In this document: in pieces, positions 22,926-32,377 of the stretch | Layout of the letters: each line of letters starts with the position of its first letter | Numbering within the stretch: position 1 is the first letter of the stretch | Origin: Hysterangium stoloniferum | Taxonomy: Eukaryota; Basidiomycota; Agaricomycetes; Hysterangiales; Hysterangiaceae | Reading direction: 5' to 3' | DNA length: 64,000 bases | Assembly (NCBI GenBank): GCA_015178975.1 | Contig: WHVD01000008.1 | Span: 186,001 to 250,000 of the forward strand | Notes under the pieces: model-generated | What the model was told of the DNA's origin: nothing | What the model saw: only the letters and a program-made list of their open reading frames with translations | The model's database searches: none | Translations under genes and position numbers: made by a program

Positions 22926-24510
22926 AGGTGATGCATGTACTCTTTCCTTCTCCCTCTGTCCTGTGCTAATCCGCCTCCTCTCTCTTTCCTCCAGTGAGTG
23001 TGTGTACCATTTCCTTCTCTCTCTGTCCTCCTCTGATTGACCTCTTCTCTGGTTTGTTCAGCCAGTGCATGTGCCATTTCCTCTTTCTTTGTCCTCTGAT
23101 CATCCTCCTCTCTTTCAGGACCCTCTCTCTTTCCTCCAGCCAGTGCTTCTGCCATTTCCTTCTTCCTCTGTCCTGCACTGATTTGCCCCCTCTTTCTTTC
23201 CTCCAGCTGGTGTGCATTCCATTTCCCTCTCTCTCTGTCCTCTTCTGATTGGCCCTCTCTCTTTCCTCCAGCCGGTGCACATTCCTTTCCCCTCTCTCTT
23301 TGTCCTCCTCTGATTGTCCCCTTCTCTTTCCTCCAGCCAGTGCGCATTCCCTTTCCCCTCTCTTTGTCCTCCTCTGATTGTCCCCCTCTCTTTCCTCCAG
23401 CCAGTGTGTGTTCCCTTTCCCTCTCTCTGTCCTCTTCTGATTGGCCCCCTCTCTTTCCTCCAGCCGGTGCGTGTACTGCTCCTTCTCCCTTTGTCCTCCT
23501 CTCTCTTTCCTCCAGCCGGTGCATGTACTGCTCCTTCTCCCTTTGTCCTCCTCTCTCTTTCCTCCAGCCGGTGTGTGTACTGCTCCTTCTCCCTCTGTCC
23601 TCCTCTCTCTTTCCTCCAGCCGGTGCATGTACCATTTCCTCCTCCCTTCATCCTCCTCTGATTGGCCTCCTGTCTCTTTCCTCCAGGAGGTGTGTGTACT
23701 GTTTCCTTCTCTCTTCATCCTCCTCTAATCGGCCTCCTCTCTTTCCTCCAGCCAGTGTGTGTACTGTTTCTTTCTCCCTTTGTCCTCCTCTGATTGGCCT
23801 CCTCTCTTTCCTCCAGCTGGTGGGTGTACCATTTCTTTCTCCCTTTGTCCTCCTCTGATCGGCCTCCTCTCTCTTTCCTCCAGGAGGTGGGTGTACCATT
23901 TCCTTCTCTCTTCGTCCTTCTCTAATTGGCCTCCTCTCTCGTTCCTCCAGCCAGTGCATGTACCATTTCCTTCTCCCTTCATCCTCTCTCTTTCCTCCAG
24001 GAGGTGTGTGTACCGTTTCCTTCTCTCTTTGTCCTCTGATCGTCATCCTCTCTCTTTCCTCCAGCCACTGCCTGTACTGTTTCCTTCTCCCTTCGTCCTC
24101 CTCTCTCTTTTCTCCAAGAGGTGCATGTCCCCTTTCCTCCTCCCTCTGTCCTGCTCTGATTGGCCTCCTCTCTCTTTCTTCCAGCGAGTGTGTGTACTAT
24201 TTCCTTCTCTCTCCATCCTGCTCAGATCAGCCCTCTCTCTTCCCTCCAGGTGGTTTGTGTACCCTTTCCTTCTCTCTTCGTCCTGCCCTGATTGGCCTCC
24301 ATTCTCTTTCCTCCAGCCAGTGTGTTCCTCTGATTGGCCTCCTCTCTCTTTCCTGCAGTGTGTGTCTACCATTTCCTTCTTCCACCATCCTCCTCTGACC
24401 AGCCCTCTCTTTCCTCCAGGTGGTGTGTGTACTATTTCCTTCTCTCCTTGTCCAGCTTCTGTGTGTACTGTTTCCTTCTTCCTCCATCCCCCTCTGATCG
24501 GCCTCAATAA
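22926..24510 (+). repeat. Polypyrimidine tandem repeat, unit about 50-70 bp
   Basis: About 25 units with the order CTCTCTTTCCTCCAG, CCAGTGTGTGTAC, YTTTCCTTCTCCC, TTTGTCCTCCTCTGATTGGC. Some units lack the GATTGGCC block. On the plus strand each unit has a long pyrimidine tract followed by CAG. Long frames on both strands are open because of composition. No sign of a protein family. Confidence 0.88.
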
Positions 24511-24660
24511 AATCAGAATAATTAAAATAAAATATAATAAATGAATGTAAAATGTTTAAAAGTAAAATAAATTGAAATGAAAAACAATAAAATAAAATAA
24601 AATTCAATAAATCACAATAAAATATATTAAATCAAAATAAATAAATAAAGTGACCACAGT
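24510..24660. repeat. AATAAAAT low-complexity tract
   Basis: Short A/T-rich spacer of AATAAAAT and AAATAAATAAA words between two minisatellites. Confidence 0.6.
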
Positions 24661-24704
24661 AATTACTTGCAGTTGAGAGTCAACTTCACCACTCTTTCCA
24701 TTTG

Positions 24705-25203
24705 TAACCATTGTTTCCTTTTGTAACCATTGCTTCCTTTGTAACCTTTGTTTCCTTTGTAACCTATGCTTCCTTTGTAACCTTTGTTTCCTTTGTAACC
24801 TTTGTTTCCTTTGTAACCTTTGTTTCCTTTGTAACCTTTGTTTCCTTTGTAACCTTTGTTTCCTTTGTAACCTTTGTTTCCTTTGTAACCTTTGTTTCCT
24901 TTGTAACCTTTGTTTCCTTTGTAACCTTTGTTTCCTTTGTAACCTTTGTTTCCTTTGTAACCTTTGTTTCCTTTGTAACCTTTGTTTCCTTTGTAACCTT
25001 TGTTTCCTTTGTAACCTTTGTTTCCTTTGTAACCTTTGTTTCCTTTGTAACCTTTGTTTCCTTTGTAACCTTTGTTTCCTTTGTAACCTTTGTTTCCTTT
25101 GTAACCTTTGTTTCCTTTGTAACCTTTGTCTCCTTTTGTAACTGTTGTTTCCTGTGTAACTGTTGTTTCCTTTTGTAACCATTGTCTCCTTTTTAACCAT
25201 TGT
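24705..25203 (+). repeat. 18-bp minisatellite (CCTTTGTTTCCTTTGTAA)
   Basis: About 25 nearly identical 18-bp units, framed by older TAACCATTGTTTCCTTTTG variants at both ends. Because 18 is a multiple of three, the plus strand encodes a repeating Ser-Phe-Val-Thr-Phe-Val and the minus strand a repeating Lys-Gln-Arg-Leu-Gln-Arg. The variant units resume at 26118 on the far side of the inserted TRIM element. Confidence 0.92.
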
Positions 25204-25409
25204 TGTTGACTTTTCTGGGATTTGGGTTAGCAAGGGATCATGAGCATTAGGGCTCGGGTCGCTGTGGTTGGGAATTCACCGCGTATTTTGGATTATATAA
25301 GGTCTATTTGTATATGTTTAGTCCTTATCCGTTTACAACGAGTACTGCCACCTCACTCAGACAAACAGAAAGTTATATGGTCTAGGAACAGCACCACAAA
25401 AACTTAACA
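25204..25409 (+). repeat. TRIM 5' LTR
   Basis: 206 bp, TG...CA ends, TATA-like box GATTATATAAGG near 25290. Confidence 0.85.
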
Positions 25410-25911
25410 TAAACGGATCATGGCTAGCTACCGTTAACCAAAGCTAGGTGCTGTGCAGACCACCTTTGATCTCGTCACTACAAATCACCATTCCGCGCAC
25501 CGTCATTCGTCGCATGGATTTCACTCTTCACATACCAACCACCACTCACATTCCATCGTCATTCTCACACACCACATGAGACTTATCACTCATAAACAAT
25601 CGACTTTCGCCACCGGCATGAAGGACTGTGCAGAATACTGAGCCAGGTCAAGTTTGTCCCAGATCACTGTTTAGATATCGCCATCCACCATCACACTTCC
25701 CATAACGAGATTTGGGATTGACTGGGAATGGGAGTTGCAGTGAGGGAGCTTGGACTGGGAGGCTTGCTATTCACGGTAGAGGCATTTTGGTTCGGATTGG
25801 GAGTTGCTGAACTTCAGGGAGTGCTCGGGCTGTGGGGAGACTTGGACGGTATGGATATCTGTTTGAGGGAGTGGGGATGGTCACTGTGAGCCCCTTATGC
25901 TCGAGGGAGTG

Positions 25912-26117
25912 TGTTGACTTTTCTGGGATTTGGGTTAGCAAGGGATCACGAGCATTAGGGCTCGGGTCGCTGCGGTTGGGAATTCACTGCGTATTTTGGA
26001 TTATATAAGGTCTATTTGTATATGTTTAGTCCTTATCCGTTTACAATGAGTACGGCCACCTCACTCAGACAAATGGAAAGTTATACGGTCTAGGAACAGC
26101 ACCACGAAAACTTAACC
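25912..26117 (+). repeat. TRIM 3' LTR
   Basis: 206 bp, about 95 percent identical by eye to 25204-25409. The final base is C instead of A. Confidence 0.85.
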
Positions 26118-26300
26118 ATTGTTTCCTTTTGTAACCATTGGTTCCTTTTGTAACCATTGTTTCCTTTTGTAACCATTGTTTCCTTTTGGGGCTGTGGCTT
26201 CCATTTGTGACTGATGTTTTTGTTCTTAGAACACTTTCCATTCTCTGAACACTTTCCGTTCTCTCAACACTTTCCGTTCTCTGAACACTTTCCGTTCAAA
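26118..26300 (+). repeat. Minisatellite remnant and a second 18-bp repeat
   Basis: Variant TAACCATTGTTTCCTTTTG units continue to about 26185. At about 26228-26298 four units of GAACACTTTCCGTTCTCT follow. Confidence 0.75.
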
Positions 26301-27112
26301 CAATGAGTCTCAGAAATACTTAAAAGTTGTCGACGTGGGGGGGTTTGGGGGGCTTCGCCCCCCAACAAGCCGGAGCCCACAGCAAGGTTGTGGGGCAGGT
26401 CACAAAGTGACTGTCCCGCAGTGTGAGAGGTATGGCGAAATACACTCAGGAAATATAGTCGGATGAGCTCTTACTATATTTCCTTTATTATTTCTATTTT
26501 CTCTCTTTTATTATATCTATAATTAGTTCGACAACCTATGTATGTGGTACATCGACTCTTGTGGGTGCACACACACCAGACTTATGTATTCTAGCGCCCG
26601 TAGTTTAGAACTCAGACACTTTTTACACCGCAACCACGACTTACCCAGACACCCATTAATGTCCTGTAAGTTGTGATTGGTGTATCATCTCGACCGTCAC
26701 AGACGGGCTTTAGCTATCTACTCTATCAGAGTTTCGAACTGTACCAGTCGAAACTCAATCCTCATCGCTACTCGCGTGGACCACATCCATGCTATTCTAT
26801 TATTCGACTCTCTAGTACTCTACTTTACTCTCGAGCAGTCGTTCAGAATCGCACTAGACAGTCAATTCTACTTATTCATTTTAGCTCTCTACCGTATTCT
26901 AGATAGCTACTTCCTTCTACTGTATTGAACTGAGTAGTCAATACGCGTTCATTCTGTATTAGACTTCGACAGTCAATACATCTTGGTGTCGTACCTAAAC
27001 GGTCGATATTCTTCATATATAGAATGGTTAGAACTTCCACTACTCTTCACACGCAGTGTAGCAAGGGTTTCTAAGCTTGTCATCAAATAAGTGAAAGGAG
27101 CATGGTGGGTCC
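26297..27112 (+). repeat. R2 dispersed repeat, copy 2, split by an LTR
   Basis: The left part (26297-26421) has GAAATACTTAAAAGTTG and the GGGTTTGGGGGGCTTCG hairpin. The right part (27052-27112) resumes with GTAGCAAGGGTTTCTAAGC and TGGTGGGTCC, as in copies 1 and 3. The LTR at 26422-27051 lies between them. Confidence 0.75.
26422..27051 (+). mobile_element. Solo LTR, 630 bp (family LTR-A), inserted in R2
   Basis: Begins TGTGAGAGGTATGG and ends CTACTCTTCACA. Perfect 5-bp target duplication CGCAG (26417-26421 and 27052-27056). No internal region. Confidence 0.92.
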
Positions 27113-27139
27113 GTGGGCGTTCTTAGGTGCCACAGGCTG

Positions 27140-27480
27140 TCTTCATGAGGGCACGGAGCACCCGAACCCTCTTATTAGTCAGCGCGGGACCATTCCTGAC
27201 ATCGCGGCAGTATTTCATGCAGCCGCGGGAGCTTTTGTGCAGTCACAGGAGTATTTCTTTAGCACCGTGGGAGCATTTGTGATGCCGCGAGAGTATTCTG
27301 TGACACTGTAATGGTGTGGGAGCTTTTCGCGGGAGTATTTTATAATGCCGTGGAAGCATTTTGGCACTGTGGGAGTTTTTTGTCACAAACATGGAAGTAT
27401 GTTCATGACACTGTAACCGTGCGGGAGCTTTTTCAACACTGTGGGAGCATTCTCTTTGCCAGCGCGAGAACACAGGAAGC
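27140..27480 (+). repeat. Degenerate GC-rich repeat, unit about 30 bp
   Basis: Repeated variants of CCGTGGGAGCATTTTGTGA (for example near 27225, 27265, 27290, 27325, 27350 and 27425). Strongly diverged; no coding signal. Confidence 0.5.
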
Positions 27481-27909
27481 CCATGGTCAAGCCTCAAGGC
27501 TGCCACTCTTATCTCCCTTCCCCCTCTCACCCAGCCATCCTTTCCTCAAAGTTGCCACCTGCAATTATTTCTCAAGATATTAAGCCTTTGTCAAGGTGTG
27601 TTAAGACTCAACTCAATCCCATTTAATGTGGCTTTTTGTAATTAATAATTATTTATTATCATCTTATCCTGCAGACAGAATCTGCCTCCCTTCTGGCCCT
27701 CTCCTCCCCATATTATAGGTGGACCTTCTCTGAGGTATTTCTGGACTTTTGAGGCCATATCAAAGGTGGGATGAGCTTCTACCTATTATCAACTAATTTT
27801 TGCTGTTTTTACTGATTAAATATTGATTAAATAATGTATTTGCAGTCAAATTGCCCTTTCCCAGCAGTTCTTCTTATTCATCATTTTCCCATACACAGTC
27901 TGAAGGCTT

Positions 27910-28630
27910 CTCTATAATTTCAGGTGTGTTTTGTGCTTTCTTATGTTGTTTTAAATTATTTATACTTTATTCTTTGCATTTCTGGGCTATTTTAGACCCA
28001 ATTGTCTGAACTATTGTTCTCTCACACTCTCTACTGCTGTTGTGAGTGCTCTCTGTGAGTATAGGTGGAGTGTTGAAGGTAAATCATGTCCCTGGGATTA
28101 ATCTCACCTTTTTTTGCTTAAAGATAATTTATATAGTTGGCATTGATCTCCATTATCTGGCTTTGTGGCTTTGTTACTGTTTGTATTCCTTCTGGGAGAT
28201 ATAGAATATCTCCAGGTTAGTATTGATGCTCTCTCCTATGTTGTTAAAAAATATTTATGCATTATTGTTTGCATTTTTCTGGGTGATTTTAGATCCATTT
28301 GTCTGATTTGGTTTGCCCTGACACTCTCCACTGTTTTTGTGAGTAGAGTGTAGTATTGAAGGTAGGTCCTATCCCTGTGTTTAATTTCACCTTTTCTTGC
28401 TTAATGATTATTCATATAGTGGACATTGACTCTTATTGTGTGGCTTCTTTGCTTTGTTGCTGTTTCTATTTCTATTCTCCCTGGAGATTAAGAATTCCTC
28501 AAGGTTAGTATTGATACCTTTCCTCATTCTGTGAAAAATTATTTATGCTTTATTTTTCACATTTTTGACTTATTTTAGCCAAATTCATTTCAACTCACTC
28601 ATTGTCTCCTCTCCCCCTCTCTTTGACAGG
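27910..28630 (+). repeat. Two and a half tandem intron-like modules, about 295 bp each
   Basis: Modules start near 27925, 28215 and 28507. Shared blocks include TATGTTGTT, AATTATTTATGCTTTATT, GACACTCTCCACTG, GTAGTATTGAAGG, AATTTCACCTTTTTTTGCTTA and GTGTGGCTTCTTTGC. Each junction reads AG then GT (CTCCAG then GTTAGTATTGAT; CTCAAG then GTTAGTATTGAT; finally TTTGACAG then GTTTTCTG at about 28628). They sit immediately upstream of the Helitron ORF. Confidence 0.65.
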
Positions 28631-28731
28631 TTTTCTGTATCTGCTACTGCTGCTTGGTTATAGATAAGCCGTATAGCTCCCTTGGTGATACTGCATTGGT
28701 ATTTGTCTCTTGAGTGGATCTTTCCATTATT

Positions 28732-30052
28732 ATGGATCAAACACCTGAGCATGATTGGGAGGAGGAGCGAAGGCAGCATAGGACACAGTTGCAAATGACA
28801 TCTCCATCTGATCATCATCAGCATTTAGTTGTGAATTCTAATATACCACACCCTGCTCAACCATTCCAAGATCTCCATCTTCCTGTTGGTAGAGGTCAAT
28901 CTGATAATCCATTTTTGGTTGCTCAGCCAGGTGGCTCTGCTGCAGGTGGTTCTACTGCAAGTGGTTCTGCTGCAGGTGGCTCTGCTGCAGGTGGCTCTGC
29001 TGCAGGTGGCTCTGCTGCAAGTGGCTCTGCTGAAAGTGGCTCTGCTGCAAGTGGTTCTGCTACAGGTGGCTCTGCTATGTATAGTTGGCTCTGATGCAAT
29101 GGCTCTCTTGTGTAGGCAGTATGAAAATTTCCCACCATTACAACCTCTTAGGTGGGGTCGTGGATGAGGAAATCCAGCTGCTCAAATTGTCCAATCTGCA
29201 CCAGTCCAGCATGGTCATCCACCTGTTAATGCCATGCCACATCTCCAGGCACAGGTACCCATTTTACAGTTAGCCCCACCACAGCATCACCATCCACCTG
29301 GAAATCCAGCTGTACAACTACCACCACAACTTATTTTGCAGTGGGCACCACCACAGCTTCACCAACCACCTGGAAATCCAGTTCCACCACCACCACCACA
29401 ACAACAACAACAACCAATTTTGCAGTGGGCACCACCACAGCTTCACCATGGTCATCCACCTGTGAATGCCATGCCACAACTCCAGGCACAAGTACCCATT
29501 TTGCAGTTAGCCCCACTGCAGCATCACCATCCACCTGGAAATCCAGCTCCACAATAACAGGTACCCATGTTGCAGCTAGCACCACAGCATCACCATCCAC
29601 CTGTTCATCCAGCAGCAAATGCACAGCAACAGCCACAGTTGGCCCCACCCCCAGCTATTCCTCCACCTCCAGTCATTTTCCCACTTGCCCCACCCCCAGC
29701 TATTACCCCACCTGCAGTCAATGCCCCACCCCCAGCCATTCCAGATCCTGCAGCCATCCCTCCACTTCCACTTCCTGTTGCACAATTACCCATTGGATGG
29801 CAGCCAGTTGTGGAGGCCAAGTTTCCAAGACATGATGTAGGACATATGAACATACAGTGTTCACACTGTGGAGCTTTACACTGGATGGATGAGTGTCTGT
29901 CAGCTAGCTCTCGGACAACACCAAAGTTTGGCAAGTGTTGCAAGCAAGGAAAGATCATCCTTCCAATACTTGAACCAGTCCCTTATACCTTAAAGTCTCT
30001 TCTTGAGGATAATACAGACAATGCCAAGGAATTTCGTGAAGACGATGTTTGA
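28732..30052 (+). pseudogene. Helitron replicase N-terminal part, truncated
   Basis: Starts MDQTPEHDWEEERR at 28732, followed by a Gly-Gly-Ser-Ala-Ala repeat (28930-29085), a Pro/Gln/His-rich disordered region (29170-29800) and the conserved block QCSHCGALHWMDECL, KFGKCCKQGKIILP, LKSLLEDNTDNAKEF (about 29857-30040). This is the start of the Helitron Rep region (zinc-like motif before the helitron-like N domain). One frameshift lies near 29080. Stops at TGA 29165-29167 (Arg expected) and TAA 29557-29559 (Gln expected) fit C-to-T changes. Coding stops at 30052 where R1 repeat sequence begins, so the HUH endonuclease and helicase are lost. Confidence 0.75.
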
Positions 30053-30175
30053 AATGGCAAAGATGGTATTTTGAACGGCAAAGGCGACAGCAAAGACAGC
30101 GAAGACACTGCTCTCGATGCCATGTGCAAATGAGGTCTTGTTTGCAGGGGGAATACCCATAGTACAGTAGGAAGC
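30045..30175 (+). repeat. Short R1 copy with conserved terminus
   Basis: GAAGACGATGTTTGAAATGG, then GAAGACACTGCTCTCGATGC, then GCAGGGGGAATACCCATAG. Only a few units precede the terminus. It abuts the Helitron frame without a spacer. Confidence 0.75.
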
Positions 30176-30414
30176 TAAGAGTGATTCTGATTGGGCCATG
30201 CTATTTAACTTCAGAAAACCAATCAATAAGGTGCAAGGTATATTTTATGGATTTGAAAAACCCTGAGGCAACACCTTTATTTTTACCTCTCTACGCTGCC
30301 TCTCTCTCTGCCCCTCTCTTTGACATATATATTAATCCTCCCTAGCCCTATTCAATGTTCTTGTCCCCTCACACACCATCAATGGAGACATCCAATGTGC
30401 TCCCCTACTGTCGT

Positions 30415-31190
30415 GTCTCGTGGGCCTGAATTCACTGCCACCGCGAAAAGTTACAGTGTGATGCAGAGAAGCCCTGCAAAGGCTGAAAAAGCAGGGGAAG
30501 GGGGGAGATGTACATTGATGGTTGTGAGGAGTGCAGGAAAAACAAACTAGTGTGAGCCACCCATCGGATTGACTCCGTCACACTCACCCATTGTGCACAG
30601 GTGTGATGGCAACCGGCCCTGTTCTGCTTGCATGGAAAATGTCTCAAAATGTCTCCTGCCCCGCTGTCCTATCCCCACTCGCCCCTGGAGGTTCAGGCCA
30701 AAGGGCAGCGCCCTGTCCTGTCCACTCACTGTCCACTCACTGTCTACCCTCCACCTCCTCCAATAACACTGTATCAACCCCCAGACAAAATATGCAGTGC
30801 ATGCAGAAATGATGCTATCACATGCAACAGTGAATTAGCTTGCTCTTGCTGCTGGCAAGGTGTGTTGTGCATTGCACTGCTTGTTGGTTTTATTTTTCAA
30901 TAATGACATCAACTCTAGGACACAAGCCTCCTACTCCCAGACTGTTGCCATTCTCAGTCTTCTTCACACAGCCCCATCCATCCCCACTACACTTTACACC
31001 CCCTCACGCTCACAACACAGAGTCTCCTGGATCATCAATGTCAGCATTTTCATCCCATCCTCTTCAAGTGCCTATAACTGTCACTTCCCTTTGTTCCACA
31101 ATGGCATTTTCTTTTGAGTCCCACCTTTATTCAGAAAGTATGCTGTGCTTCACTCATTGCTATACTTTCTCATATCTAAAGTGGTAATTA
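30415..31190 (+). pseudogene. Zn(II)2Cys6-type protein with three zinc-cluster motifs, broken
   Basis: Cluster 2: CEECRKNKLVCDGNRPCSAC then MENVSKC, spacing C-x2-C-x6-C-x5-C-x2-C-x6-C, formed only after removing a 49-nt intron (30552-30600). Cluster 3 (30793-30870): CSACRNDAITC, then NSELACSCC, then WQGVLC, spacing x2, x6, x5, x2, x5. Cluster 1 (30427-30486): CHREKLQCDAEKPC in the same frame as the start of cluster 2, but its first and fifth Cys positions are both TGA (30427-30429 and 30484-30486). A Pro/Ser-rich tail follows (30910-31110). Such clusters bind DNA in fungal transcription factors. The two TGA codons and a frame change after cluster 2 suggest a pseudogene. Confidence 0.6.
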
Positions 31191-31208
31191 GACTACGAAT
31201 AGCATCCT

Positions 31209-31639
31209 GTGCTGCCGGTATCCTCTTATCTGTCACAAATCCACCACACTGGCTTGTATCATTTCCCAATGGCATTGTGTGAACCTGCATCTGCTGTCCA
31301 CCCACTTGGGATGCATCCATATCCACAAAGTATGTGTTTTCCCCATTCAGTAAGCCTTTTTTATCATTCACTAGATGAAGTGTCCCCTCCTTCGTCCTCG
31401 TTATCTACCTACTCCCCCCAGCCCTACCGCCCGACACAATGGCCTGGAGCATAGACCCTCCTGCCCTCCATCCTCACTACGTGTGGGACAATTTCTGCTA
31501 TGATGCTATGGCTGTGGTGTCTCCACCCATCCAGCACTGCTTGCCCTTCAACAGTCCAGCACGACCTGCCCATGAGTCACCAAAAGTAACAATCCCATGT
31601 TTGGTGGAAACTTTCCTGGAATTTGTTGGATTCTACTAA
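31209..31639 (+). CDS. Hypothetical C-terminal fragment, possibly DUF6699-like
   Basis: Two overlapping plus frames (31209-31454 and 31439-31639). The second reads IDPPALHPHYVWDNFCYD, then a Pro-rich loop and a beta-like end closing at TAA 31637-31639. The WD after a hydrophobic stretch and the later SPARPAHESP resemble the fungal DUF6699 pattern, but this is a weak visual match. It could be the last exon of the zinc-cluster gene or a separate fragment. Confidence 0.3.
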
Positions 31640-31744
31640 AAAGACACATTAGTTAATTGGGGTTGGCCTTTGTATTTCAAACCCCGACGTGAACGCCAAA
31701 TTCAATGACACCCAGCAGATAAATTCTTGCATTCACATTAGCCT

Positions 31745-32265
31745 ACTTATCAAAGATGGTTAATGAACGGCGACAAAAACATTTTTGAATGGTAACGAAG
31801 AGGATTTCGAATGGTGATAAAGAGCATTTTCAATGGCGATGAAGAGGGTTTTGAATGGTGATGAAGAGGATTTAAAATGGCGATGAAGAGAATTTCGAAT
31901 GGTGACAAAGAGAATATTGAATGGTGACAAAGAGAATTTCGAATGGCAATGAAGAGAATTTTGAATGGCGACAAAGAGGTTTTTGAATGGTGACAAAGAG
32001 GTTTTCAATGGTGAGGAAGAGGTTTTCAAATGGCAAAGATGTTTTTAAACAGCGATGAGATGTTTTCGAACGGTGACAAAGACATTTTCAAACAGCGATC
32101 ACGTTTATGAACGGCAACTAGGAGATTTTTGAATAGTGACAAAGAACCTTTTCAATGGCGAAGACAATGTTTTAAATGGCGAAGGTGATGGTTTGAACCA
32201 CGAAGACACCCCTTTCAATGCCGTCCGCGAACGAGGTCTCATTCACGGGGGGAATACACATAGAA
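31745..32265 (+). repeat. R1 repeat array with conserved 3' terminus
   Basis: Units of GAATGGTGACAAAGAGAATTT type, about 20 bp, ending GAAGACACCCCTTTCAATGC, GAACGAGGTCTCATTCACGG, GGGGAATACACATAG at about 32200-32262. Confidence 0.85.
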
Positions 32266-32377
32266 ATGACCTTTGGGACGGTGAGGGGAACAAAGTACAT
32301 TGTGACAGATAAATGTCATGAGAGTGTAGCAGCGCCATTCGCCGATTCCTCTGATGGAGACAATTGATCGCATTTGC

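Larger units (their letters stand above)
25204..26117 (+). mobile_element. Miniature LTR element (TRIM-like), 914 bp
   Basis: Two direct repeats of 206 bp (25204-25409 and 25912-26117) start TGTTGACTTTTCTGGG and end ACTTAACA or ACTTAACC. They flank a 502-bp interior with no retrotransposon ORF. The outer flanks are the same pentamer, ATTGT (25199-25203 and 26118-26122), a 5-bp target duplication inside the minisatellite. The repeats differ at about 10 positions, mostly transitions. Each contains a TATATAAGG box. A purine-rich stretch (CGAGGGAGTG) precedes the second LTR, as a polypurine tract would. It is non-autonomous; the source of reverse transcriptase is unknown. Confidence 0.88.

Noticed and set aside
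22524-23040. Long ORFs on both strands (up to 368 codons) with His/Pro/Thr or Gly/Trp/Met repeats
   Set aside because: They are produced by a 15-bp minisatellite whose unit is a multiple of three; no domain, intron or codon-use support.
22529-24046. Arg/Glu/Gly-rich minus-strand ORFs up to 250 codons
   Set aside because: They are translations of the polypyrimidine tandem repeat; open because of composition.
24604-25233. 209-codon minus ORF of Lys-Gln-Arg-Leu repeats
   Set aside because: Translation of the 18-bp minisatellite; no start context or non-repeat domain.
24705-26120. CRISPR-like array because of regular short repeats
   Set aside because: Units are contiguous with no spacers and the genome is eukaryotic.
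29331-29958. Minus-strand Val- or Gly/Trp-rich ORFs at the Helitron
   Set aside because: They oppose the Pro/Gln-rich plus-strand Rep N-terminus and have no independent support.
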